A stretch of DNA of 64,000 nucleotides from Combretum micranthum. Taxonomy: Eukaryota > Streptophyta > Magnoliopsida > Myrtales > Combretaceae. The stretch is from positions 2,604,001 through 2,668,000 of the forward strand of contig JAMXBD010000012.1 in assembly GCA_024138025.1 (NCBI GenBank), given 5' to 3'. Every line of letters begins with the position of its first letter. The stretch's first letter is position 1. Below, piece after piece: positions 33,336-44,606 of this stretch. The position numbers and the translations under genes were made by a program. Below the pieces are notes generated by a model. That model saw only the letters and a list, made by a program, of their open reading frames with translations, was not told the DNA's origin and searched no databases.

Positions 33336-35684
33336 ATTTACAAGGGATAAAATTTCTTTCAAAGCTAAGATTGGAATGTGAAATTACAATGAATAATGTC
33401 CACTTGAACATTTTCATTTTTCTTAATGGTAGGGGTTTGACTTCCCTCGTGTAGTTGTTCATGATTATTCATATAATATTTATTAGCAGATCAAGTTAAA
33501 TTACATGTTCAGCTTATTCCTGCGCATAAATATACAACCACTACAATGATATGTAGTGGCAAATTTAAAGTCATTACATGGAAATCCTAATGCTTGATGC
33601 CATGCCAGTAGTACTTAACTTGTCCAATTATTGCTTCTTCGGATTGGTCTAATTATATTGGCTTTTAGGCAGTCCACAAGCACTCGCGTCACTGCATTGG
33701 CTGTCCCTTTTTTCCTTTTTATTACAATGAAAACGTTTTTTTTTTTTTCCCCAATATGAAAAGGGATTCAAACCTGTCCAACTTTTGGTTACTGATATTT
33801 GTTGAATTTTTTAGCTAGTATTTGGTTATACAATTTTCATAATATTGCACTAAATAAAGTTATTGTATTATGTTTTGTTTACAAAATATATTTAGAACTA
33901 CATGAAACTCTTTTCATAAAATTAAACAAAACTTAAAATTTATTATTTATATTTCATAGTACAAAAATATTAGAATTGAACAAAAATAAAATCTCTTAAT
34001 AAAAACTCCATCTAATGCTATCCTATATTATACATACCAAATGTGATAGAATAAAATTGTATTATGCAATACTTCTTATACTGTACTATCCGGTCTCCCT
34101 TATCCATCCTAGTTGTTATAACCAAATACATTGTTAGAGAACTCCTGTGAGTTCAGAGTTCCAGCCAATACTAGACTCAGGGCCAAAAAAGGAAAAAAAA
34201 AAAAAAAACAAACATTAGACAAATATTGTTACAATATTATAATATAAAATTATACGTTACTAATCGGCTCATATTGGATGACAAAAAAATTATAAACGTA
34301 ATAATAAATTTGCCAACTTACGTGCTTCGTTTGGCACAATATAGGTATTAAAAGAAAAAAAAAAAAAAAAAAGAGTTGGAAAGTAGGAGCACACAAGCAC
34401 ATGGGCAGTGCGGGCCATTTCTTAAAATCAATATTAAAGATAGTAACTAAATCGTTTAATATCGTTAGATACGGTATTTAGTTAATTTTTTTATCACATT
34501 ACAACATCAACATACATGCATATAATATACCGATAGCGAAAATTGTAATAATTTCATATTATTTGAGCTATAAAGTCATTTTATATAAAAAAAAATTGAT
34601 TTCTTTTCACATGTTATTTTCCAAAAAATAAAATAATTAAATTATTTTTTAATGTATACTTGAATATTAAATTAATAAATAAAATTTATGTTATTAAGCT
34701 ATGTTAATTTGAAATTAGTTAAATTACAAAAAAAATTCAAATTTTATTTTATCTGAATTTTAAATTTCTATAGACATTTTTTATAAATTATTAAATATAT
34801 TTCAATTTAGTATTTTATGTTCAGTAAGTTAATTTTGAATATGTTATAACCTCCGTGGAGAAAGGAAAAAAAATAAAAGGCAAACACAAGGAAAATTCTC
34901 AAATTTTTAAAAGATAGAAAATGATGATATTTCTTAAATAAAATAGTCCATCTCGATATAAGAGTTTTTTTTTTTCTTTTTTGACAAACTTAATATAAGA
35001 ATATCATATCATATCTTCATTAATTACATCATATTAATCACTCGCCAAAAAAAAAAATCATATTAACCTATATATGCTATAATGTAAATTATAGAAATTA
35101 TTTTTTTCACATTTTTTATCTAATTTATTTCTTTTTTATTTTATATTAATATTATTTTCTGAAATTCTATGCGTAACAATATTTTTTAAATAGTTAAAGT
35201 CGCAACATCTTTCAGACGCATAAGCCACAACTCACAATTAAACAAAACTGGATGTGTTAGAATTCTCCTTTAAATTTTTTTTTTTTTCATGCTGTCATAT
35301 ACTATTCGATTGTAAATCAAATTTTCATTTCTGAAAGACAGCTAAACTAAAACTCAAGAGGGGTGAAAATTTTTATTAGTCTTCAATAGTGTGAGGTTTG
35401 ACTTCCCTCGTGTGGAATTGTTCATGGAATATATTGCAATATTTGTATATGATCAAGTTAATATACATATTTCTAAACCATTTCCTTGTTTATAGATATA
35501 TATAATGTACACACTCATCATATATCCCTATATGTATTGGCAAATAATTATCGATTAATGGGAAACCAAAGTAATTTCATTGGAATTCCCAGAAGGGATA
35601 ATTTGCTAGAGCAATTTGCATAGTGATCATAAAGTGAAAAATAAAAAGAATATATTGCAAATTTCACTGCTAAATTATTGGTCA
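33336..35684. repeat. Intergenic region with a ~180-bp direct duplication
   Basis: Segments near 33430-33595 and 35392-35595 share GGTTTGACTTCCCTCGTGT, TTGTTCATG, GATCAAGTTAA, TAGTGGCAAA/TATTGGCAAA and TTTCATTGGAATTCC-like blocks in the same order. About 1.9 kb of AT-rich, A-tract-laden sequence lies between them. No gene is seen. It may be a segmental duplication or two copies of an unrecognised repeat. Confidence 0.5.
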
Positions 35685-36075
35685 TACACAATTAGACCTC
35701 ATAAATTTTGAATTTTACATATTCTAAATTTTAGGAAGAGTTTTGAACTTTCGCCAGAAAAGAAAAAAAAATGCAATTAGATATCTAAAGTTTAGTTTTG
35801 AATAATTTGGTACCTGAATAAAGTTTTTATTGATTTTTTTCATACATAAAGTTTGGTTTTAACAATTTTAGTATTTAAACAAAGTTTTTGTTAACTTTTT
35901 GCATACTTGAAGTAAGTAAAATGAGGTATGAAAAAAAGTTTATGAAAAGTTTATTTAGATACTAAAATTATCTAAACCAAACTTTAAATATGAAAAAAAT
36001 TAATGAAAATTTTGTTCATGTGTTAAATTATTCAAAATCAAATTTCAGGTACTTAATTATTTATTGGTTAAAATA
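35685..36075. repeat. Foldback element, second subfamily, copy 1
   Basis: The sequence carries alternating forward and inverted blocks such as GAATAATTTGGTACCTGAATAAA and its inverse, so that the two halves pair. It is related to the copy at 36264-36632. It is non-coding. Confidence 0.55.
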
Positions 36076-36263
36076 AATTATTATTTTCATCATTGTTTTT
36101 TTAAAAATATACACACACAAATTCCGAAGTGCTGCTATTCTGACATCTTTAGCGACAATAATTTAGTGCTCTAGATATGGGGGCCGTTTGCTTATTTTAC
36201 AAAAAATAATTATAGCTAGAGAGGAAATAAATAGCTTTTAAAATCTATCCTGATTTGTTTAAG

Positions 36264-36632
36264 GGTTAATGATAAAAATGATACATAAACATTCATAAAA
36301 AGAATAATTAGACACTTAAAATTTGATTTTGAATAATTTAATACTTGAATAAAATTTTCGTTGATCTTTTTCATACCTGAAGTTTGATTTTGACACTTTT
36401 GGTACCTAAACAATTTTATTGACTTTTTTCATACCTAAAGTAAGTAAAATGAGATATAAAAAAGTCCATAAAAAGTTTATTCATGTATCAAAATTATCAA
36501 AATCAAATTTCATATATGAACAAAGTCAATAAAAACTTTATTTAACTATTAAATTATTCAAAACCAAATTTTAGGTATCCAATTATTCTTTTTTGTAAAA
36601 GTTCAAGTACCGTTGTTACCATTATTCCTTTT
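36264..36632. repeat. Foldback element, second subfamily, copy 2
   Basis: The left arm (AGAATAATTAGACACTTAAA, then GATTTTGAATAATTTAATAC) is the near-exact inverse of the right arm (TATTAAATTATTCAAAACC, then TAGGTATCCAATTATTCTT). Total length is about 370 bp and almost the whole element can fold. Confidence 0.7.
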
Positions 36633-36885
36633 ATTAAACGACCATTAAGCTGCAACCGCTTGTAATAGTGCAACCATAAGTTAAAGTCGCATTCCCTGGT
36701 TTTAAGAATGTTTAACGGGTCCAAGGTGGTTGGAGGAATTCATGCGGTCAATACATGCTGAGTACCGTTTCCCTAGTAAATAAATTAAAATAAAAGAGAA
36801 AGTGAAAAATAAACAAACAATTTACACTGAAAGTATGGAGCTACTATTGCATGAAACTGATACAATTTTTTTAACGATAAATGTA

Positions 36886-37170
36886 ATGAATGATACTTGA
36901 ATTTTAACAAAATATGCAATTAGATACATGACCTTAAAAATCGATCAATTTAGTACCTAAATTTCGAAAACTATTAATTTAGTACCTAAAAAACCTTTCC
37001 GTATACATCAATAGTATTTCACCACATAAAATAACAGTATTAGTCAATTTAATGGAAGTACTATTATCGTATATGAAAGTTTTTTTCAAGCATTAAATCG
37101 ATCAATTTCAAAGTTTAGATACTCAATTGAATATTTTGTCAAAGTTCAGAAACCTAATTGGCTATTTTCT
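36886..37170. repeat. Foldback MITE-like repeat, copy 2 (right end incomplete)
   Basis: It starts AATGAATGATACTTGAATTTT and contains ATGCAATTAGATAC. The inner right arm (TCAATTGAATATTTTGTCAAAGTTCAG) is present, but the terminal ATCATTCAT inverse is missing. The next copy begins about 50 bp downstream in the same direction. Confidence 0.6.
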
Positions 37171-37220
37171 AATGGTAAATTAGATATATAAAACTATTAT
37201 AATTTTTCTAATAGTAAATA

Positions 37221-37528
37221 TGATGAATGGTACCTGAATTTTGATAAAATATGCAATTAGATACTTAACCTTAGAAATTGATTGATTCGGTACCTAAATT
37301 TTGAAACTATTAATTTAGTATCTAAAAAAAAAAAATCATGTACATCAATAGTATTTGACCACGTAAAATAACAGTATTATTCAATTTGATAGAGGTACTA
37401 TTATCGTGTATGAAAAGATTTTTTAAGTATCAAATCGATCAATCAAAGTTTAGTACTTAATTGGATATTTAATCAAAATTTAGAAACCTAATTGGCTATT
37501 TTGTTAAAATTTAGGTATCATTCATGAT
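37221..37528. repeat. Foldback MITE-like repeat, copy 3
   Basis: Left end ATGAATGGTACCTGAATTTT and right end AAAATTTAGGTATCATTCAT are inverses of each other. The interior shares with copy 2 the block ACATCAATAGTATTT(C/G)ACCAC. With copy 2 it forms a tandem pair. Confidence 0.7.
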
Positions 37529-40500
37529 ATTAACTATTTTTTTCTAAATTTACCCACTTAAAATATTATTATGCATAATTAATGGTTAAGGTTATAAAAA
37601 AAAAAAAAGAATATTATGTCATATATGATCTTACAAACTATCTCATAATCTACCGATCTCATCCATGGATCTATAAATTTAAAAAAAAAATAGAGAATAT
37701 AAATTTAAATAACCAAACCCATAGTATTTATACTATAGTGTCTTCAGCAACAAGCTTATTAATTTGTGGGCCTCTTTGGAAAGCCAATATGCCTTATACA
37801 ATCGTTATATATACAGTGGACAGTTTGTCTACATATTAGGCTAAAGTTTTGTTCGCAATTTTCTTAGGTAATAATAGATAGGAAAAGACTCATTTTATCA
37901 AGTTTGGAGGCTGGTTGTGAACAAAACTCCCGTTATGATATTCTATTGGTCCGTTGCGAAATGTTCCTTACTTTGGATATGTAATGGATATAGCTATTTA
38001 CACCTGTGACTTGGAAACCCTAGGAAAAGTATTGATTTTATAGGATTTTACTCAACTAAATCTCAATATTAGGCTTAAGACAAATGAACTGCTTGATGGA
38101 TGCTAAGTTGTCTAAGTATATTTTGTACTTCGTTTAATGTAATATATTGGTTTGTTAAGCTGAAACTAGCTCGGTTGAGTTCACACTAGCTATTTATGAT
38201 TCTTAGCTTATGGTTCATGCTGGGATTGATTTATTGTGTTGTTCAATATATTCAGGGCATGACACAAAAAGACTTATAGGATTTATGAAGGCTAAGTAAA
38301 TTTAAAAAAAAAAAAAAAGTTTTTGGAAAGTTGAGAATTAACTAGATAAAGCTAGGTTTCTCATCAACAAAATTCGGTTTTACTAAAAGAGAGTATTTGA
38401 CTTGAACAAGCTTGTAAGCATATAGAACTGTATTATTGTTCAAGCCAGGTTTGACAAGGTTAGTTTATTAGGTTTTTGTTGTCTTACTCTAATTCTATTC
38501 GAAGTAACCAATGAGGTTCTTAGATATTTATCCAAATGCTCGATGCTATCCCCCATCAAATGTGGCAAGGAGAGGCCAAGATATTGGTTCTAGTGCGTCT
38601 TATGTATATTAGCATGGCATCTGTGTGCAACATTTGTGGTTGCACCCATACTTAAATTCTAACTTGTTAATTACTTGTACCGTTGTACGGATGCTAGCTT
38701 ATGGATTATGCTTATGTTTATATAATTGTTTAGCTCTGCACTAACTTACTTAAAAACTTAAGCTGAAGGTTAGCTTATATATTATCAGGTTCCCAAGACA
38801 AAGTAAGCTAGGGTCTTGAAGTTGGTATTGGGCTGAGCATATAGTGACAGAAGTTGCTAGTTGTTGAAGCTACATTGAAGGCAAATCACATTTTTTTCGA
38901 GGATTGGTCTCACTGTTTATGGAATCTAGTTAGGTGTTAGTTTTAATTTAAGTCTTATCTTCAACTTAGGGTGGCAATTGTTAATGGTCTTATAGACTAG
39001 AGGCATCTTCTTTAATCTCTCAAGTGGTAAATATCAAGTTCTATTTCCCCTTCTCCTATTATAACGGAAAAAAAAAAGCTTAGGATAAACTATGGATTCG
39101 ATAAAGGGAAAAAAAATCAAGTAGACAACGGAGCAAACAAGTCACTATGTAGGTGTTAGAAGAGCAACATTTATGGAAAGTTGATTAGAGTATCTAAGCA
39201 TTATTTTGTGGAAGGGGATTGAATTCTCATGAGAATATTGGCATACAAGGATCAAAGGAACTCAAATGTTTTAAGTTTTATTCTTCCTGCTGGGGTCAAT
39301 AACAAATTTTTTTTCCCCATCAAATATAAACTCTTATACTTCTCTTTTAATTTCTGGGTTCTTTAAAAAAAATCGAGGAAAAAATTCGAAATTCTCAACA
39401 ACAATAATAATCGCAATCGCAATAAACCATAAAAACATAAAATTATCCTCATAAATGAAAATTTTTTATTTATATTTTTTTTTTCCATTAGTAATTTTAA
39501 AATCAACCACGTGTTAGACTTCATTAGTTTTTCCCTAATAAACTATCATTGTGATTTGTGAGAGTTGTTGCCAAAAAATGAACAAATATAATACTTAATT
39601 TTAAGGTTTTAAATTGCAAACATACTACCTGCACTTAACCTCTTCTTAACTATGAAATTTTACATTTAGACCCCAAGTTTATCATAAAATGTGTGTGTAG
39701 ACTACATATACTATATTGTTATTGAAAAATATATGTAAAAGAAAAAAAGAAAAAGAAAAACACACGCACACTCTCTCTAAAGTTGAGGGGAAAAATTATT
39801 AATTTATGCATAAAAATGGTTATTTAAGCGTCCAAATGTATTATCTTTAAATATCTGAAGGTCTAAATGCATAAAAGCAAACAAAAGGAGCCTTTTTATA
39901 TTGATTATTGATTAAATTATCTATTTATTTATTTTTCTAATTGGTACTTTATTTAATAGGTGTATATATTACATAATATTTATAAGTCACTAATAGGTCT
40001 GAACAACGTAATCGTGATCCGCAATTAAAAGATTTAATAAGGGGCTACTTGATAAATATAATTCCAAAATACATGCACAAACTCTTTTTAACTTTGACAA
40101 GCGAAGAAATAGACGTCTTATTTTATATTTACAATTAACTAAATTTTTAACTTTTCCTTGATCTCGTGGACAGACTTACTTTCTATAACCATAAAAAATT
40201 TTTCGCCAAATAGAAAACCCTCCGTTAGAATTGCATGAATACTATTTTTCCAACTAAATTGACATGAGTTCGAATCCAACTCTAAAGTTGTAGGAGATAA
40301 ATATTCAAGAAAAAAAGAAGAAAACATAAAGTTTTTCGTCAATGACCTTTTGAAAAAGTGTGTATGGAAATTAGCAGCCTAGTATCGTCATGTCAATGCG
40401 TTAAATTTTTTTATCAGTATCAGTTCTGTTTGATCAATTTATAAATAAAATTATCGATATTTTATTGATAGAATATCTACATCAATTCAATATCGATTCA

Positions 40501-41007
40501 ATTTCTATTTGATTTGAACGATAAAAAATAGGTCCTAATGAAGTCGTTTAATCAAATTTTTCGGCTATGAATGATGTATGTGAGAATCTTGGAAATGTGA
40601 CCAAGTGAGATTAAAAAATTAACAAATGATAATGCTCGAATGTTTCGAATTGATATATATACACACTAATTAATTTATGTATTTGTATTCAAATAAAATT
40701 TTATTAGCATAAGATCGAGTGCTTATAATCAATAGCTCTGTAATCTAGTAACTTCTTTTATATTCTCTCCAGTGAGACGTAGTTAGAGGTTTGAATGCCA
40801 TATCTTTGTATTGGAAGGAAAAAAAAAAAAGAAGAAAGAAAGAAAGAAGGGGTGCTCATATTTTTACAAAATAACGCATTCTTTGCCATTATATATTCCG
40901 AAGGATATGCACATTGATATTGATTGTCCAAACTTTGTTATATATATATATATCAACGTATATATGTTACTAAGTAAAAAGTGTGATTCCACTTGTTTTC
41001 ATCACTT
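37529..41007. other. Intergenic, degraded repeat fragments
   Basis: No gene is supported. Near 38253-38271 the string TTCAGGGCATGACAC resembles the end of a Gypsy LTR, and the DNA around 38.1-38.9 kb has the style of an old LTR, but no start or duplication was found. B-box-like strings (GAGTTCGAATCC at about 40266, AGGTTTGAATGCC at about 40787) may mark SINE remnants. A GAAA-rich tract lies at 40817-40850. Confidence 0.45.
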
Positions 41008-41402
41008 ATGCTGCGTTTGGTACGCCAGAATGAGCTCGGAATGGAATTGCGAGTCTAGGTTCCATTCCATTTCTTACATTTGGATGCACTTTTAGAAGTC
41101 GGAATCGCGATTTCTTAAAATCAACGATTCCGACTTTAAAGAGGAATTTAATTCCATCTTCTCAAAGATGGAATCACGATTCTCTTCTAGCTTCATTAAT
41201 TGTACAAAGTATAATTATCCTTTTATCCTGTATTTGCATTTGCATTTGCATTTATTACTAGGAAAAATTTTGACAAATATACTTTGATATTCCATTCTAT
41301 GTAACCATCCAAATATAGGAACGAATTTATCATTCCATAGCTCATTATTCCAATCTAATGCATTTCATTTCAAACGATTCCTAGATATCAAACGTGACAT
41401 TA
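41008..41402. repeat. MITE-like element with TGCGTTTGGTA-type ends
   Basis: The left end TTATGCTGCGTTTGGTA is an imperfect inverse of the right end TATCAAACGTGACATTA. The interior is rich in GGAATGGAATT/AATTCCATTCC blocks in both orientations and has a triple TTTGCA repeat near 41232-41253. Length is about 395 bp, with no coding. The end type is common to several plant MITE superfamilies, so I do not assign one. Confidence 0.55.
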
Positions 41403-41850
41403 GTGAACAGAAAAATATGTTGTAGAAATGATAATGCGATCTTCCTTAAAGTTAATGCTATGACTCGTTTGTATTAACAATCACGTTGTCATGCTTTCGT
41501 TTGGTGGAATTTTTATTTTTTTTTAATCACTCATTTCATATGCTTATTATAATGAATTTTTTATATTTGTTTATATATATCATTGCAATTGCTTTAAAAA
41601 TCTTGCAAATGCTATTAGTCCATGGCGAAACATGGTCACAGTGATGGAATGTTAATCTTGATGGATTGAAAAAAAAATAAGAAATGTTTTCTTCGTTTGG
41701 CATTGGCATTTTTTGTGATGGTTAACAAACTGCCATTTGACATTAAAATTTCCATTTTGGAATGTAACGATGTATAGGCACAATGACTATTTTTCTGAAA
41801 ACACAAGTCAGCAAAATCGAGACCTTATAAGCCAAATCGTCACATTAAAT

Positions 41851-41922
41851 GGCGTCGCCCGGACTCGAACCGGAGACCTTCATGTGTTAGACTGACGTGA
41901 TAACCAACTACACCACGACACC
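41851..41922 (-). tRNA. tRNA-Val (anticodon AAC), one base short
   Basis: On the minus strand the 72-nt sequence has acceptor arms GGTGTCG/CGACGCC, D-arm box A TGGTGTAGTTGG, an anticodon loop containing CTAACAC, and T-arm box B GGTTCGAGTCC. This is the plant tRNA-Val(AAC) form. The 3' side of the anticodon stem reads ATGA, where the usual plant sequence has ACTGA, so one base is missing and the stem carries a bulge. At the fourth acceptor pair both sides differ from the common plant sequence but still pair (G-C instead of T-A). An upstream CAA (GGACAAATA) fits a plant tRNA start context. It may be functional, or a pseudogene. Confidence 0.82.
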
Positions 41923-42157
41923 TATTTGTCCGTAATTTAATATATATTACAATTGAAAGCATTCCACTCATTTATTCGCCATATTGTATCCACCCTCTTT
42001 CTCTATCACTCCAATAAGAGCATCAAGAAATGAAAATAGTTTATAAGCCACTCACCATGTCATATACACTGCTCTCAATACGGGTGTAAAGAAATTAAAC
42101 TAGTTTATAAACCATTCAAATTTTGGTTGATTTTTTTTTAATTTAATCTATTTGAAA

Positions 42158-42545
42158 TGTCTAATTTTTATTTATATCGTATCTATATCAAATCTGTATC
42201 TATAATTTATTATGTCACATATATTTAATCTGTTAATAGATAAAACTGTCAATTTTTTATTAGTATATATTTTTTGACGAACATCTATTTGAAAATGACA
42301 AAAATATGATATCAAAATGACCAGTAATAAATGAAATAAACACAGGATATGTTTGGATTGCAAGATTTTTATATGTATTATATCTATATGAAATCTGTAT
42401 CTATAATTTATCTATATCATATATGTATTGTGTCTGTTTTGTTAGTTTATGAGTAAAACTATCAGTTTTTCATCTGCATTTGTTTCTTGACAAACATCTA
42501 TTTGAAAACGACAAATATATAATGCTAAAATAACTAAAATATGAT
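42158..42545. repeat. Tandem duplication of a ~190-bp MITE-like unit
   Basis: Copy 1 (about 42158-42345) and copy 2 (about 42355-42545) share in order ATATCAAATCTGTATCTATAATTTAT, GATAAAACTGTCA(A)TTTTT-like, TTGACGAACATCTATTTGAAAA(T/C)GACAAA-like and AATGAAATAAA blocks (given here with their differences). The second copy starts GTTTGGATTGCAAGATTTTTAT. Related sequence is in the element at 9398. Confidence 0.65.
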
Positions 42546-44300
42546 GAAATAAATGAACCATTCAATAATCGAGTCAAGCTCTCAAGTTATTTGAATTGTT
42601 TAGGATGTGTACAAAAACCAATGAAACCAAAAAATCGAACTAAAATTGGAAAATAAATTCAAAAAATATGGTTAATCGACTTGTTAGTTTTGGTTTAGGA
42701 TTATGGTTTTTATTTTTTTCCAATTTTCGATTTTGATTTCGATTTGTAACTACAAAAACCAACAGTTAACGTTAACCATTTCAATATTTATAAACATATT
42801 ATATATATATATATAATTTACATATACATATAATTATTTTTTAAAAATATATATACACATATGATTTACATATACATATAATTTATATATGTTAATGTTC
42901 CTTAGATTTCCATTAAAGTACTATTGTTTTGTATTTGATGAGAGTTAATGTAATAATTGATTTTGTTAATGATGATACATCCAAAAGCTTATTTTTCCCT
43001 TTTTCTTTAATTTGATTTTCCTTCTTTTTTTAGCTCTTGTAATATATATAATAATTTAACGAAAAACTCTATAATAAAGGCTAAAAAATAAAATTTATTC
43101 AAATTATTAATTATATTTGTTAAAACCATTACGTTAAATGATTAAAAACGAAAAACTAAAAAATTAACCAAACAAAATGATTAACCATTAGATGGTTAAC
43201 CATTTATAATGCACCCGTTAATGATCGAATATTAACAAATCAATCATTGCGGTTGAATTTAAAAAATAAGATCATTGACCGATTAATCGATCCATGAATA
43301 CTCCTTAAATAATTTAATTAGTCAAACTTAATCTCCATATGTTTAACTCGATTGGGTCACAACAATAATCCACATCTAAAAAGACTGAAAATTGTTCCGT
43401 CCGAATGCAACAGCTCCCACAAGAATTGCTGTAACCGTAATAGATACCGAGGTGTGTATCTTCTATAGCATTATGTCACTAACAAAACACTTAGCAGGGT
43501 TTGGTTCCTCGGTCCAACATTTCGGAATAAGGCTTGTACATGAGACAATTTACGTGCCTTAGGATTACCGCGGGTAGGAAGAAACATACAATAATTACAA
43601 TCTGATAAGATAGGACAAACCAGGTGGGTGGTTTTTTTTTTTTAATGAATAGACAAACCATAACCAGATATCGTTCGTTTCCCAATTTTTTTAAAAAAAT
43701 GTTTTATTTTTAGAAAATCATTTTACGTAAAAATGTTTTTCAAAAAATAATATGTTTCTGTGTATGAATGATTTGACAAAAATATATCAAAAAAAATTTT
43801 CAAGTTTGACCTACCAAGATTATATAACATGTAGTCATTTAAATAATTTATTATTATCAAATTATTACATAAATCCATTATACCTAATAATTTCTTTTAG
43901 ATTAAAAATAAAAAAATATAAATTATTTTATAACATTTATTTACAAACCATTGATTGATATTTATAATTTTTTAATAAGTATTCATTTTTTTCTTTTCTC
44001 CTTTAAATTATTTTCATATTGAAAATATAATTTGTTGTTAATTATGACAAAAAAATCAAATAAATATCGCTCTAAATTTTGAATACTTGCAAAATTAAAT
44101 CAAAAATGGCTTCCATTTTGACAAAAATAAGTCATTTTCCTTAAAAGTAATAATTTTCTCTTTAGGAAAAATTTTCTACTTAAAATGTCTTCTTTCGTAT
44201 AACAAATAAAAAATAAAATAAGAAATTTTTTCGAAAGTATTTATCTTGAAACAATCAGACCTTAGTCCACAAATATTTGAGTCGAGATCGAAGAGATCGA
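42546..44300. other. Intergenic, no gene seen
   Basis: AT-rich. The sequence from about 42600 to 43330 carries AAAACCAATGAAACCAAAAAATCGAAC-like and AACCATTTCAATA blocks that recur near 43190-43260, suggesting a worn repeat. The short segment 43500-43700 is GC-balanced but has no supported exon. Boundaries could not be drawn. Confidence 0.45.
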
Positions 44301-44606
44301 GAGAGATCGAGCATTTACACAAAGTTCTTTCAGCCATTACATCTTCTCTGAACTTGATGTAGCTCCATTTGAAAATAAGAACATTCCTATGTCAGCCAAA
44401 CCCTGAATACCAGACCAAGCTACAAGTTTAAAATCTCCTCGATGGTTACATCTTAAGGCCAAAATTAAGCAGTTATCCACACTCAGGGCTCAAAATAGCT
44501 TCAAATCCATCACCCCCAGGGAAAAAACTATTAATTAGAGACATATAATCTCAGCTTTCCTTCAGAGAAATCACGAAACCCAAGATTTTTATGGAATTAC
44601 AGGAGC

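Noticed and set aside
38200..38900. Further solo LTR ending at GGGCATGACA (about 38270)
   Set aside because: No matching TG start or target duplication could be found. Only noted as degraded repeat DNA.
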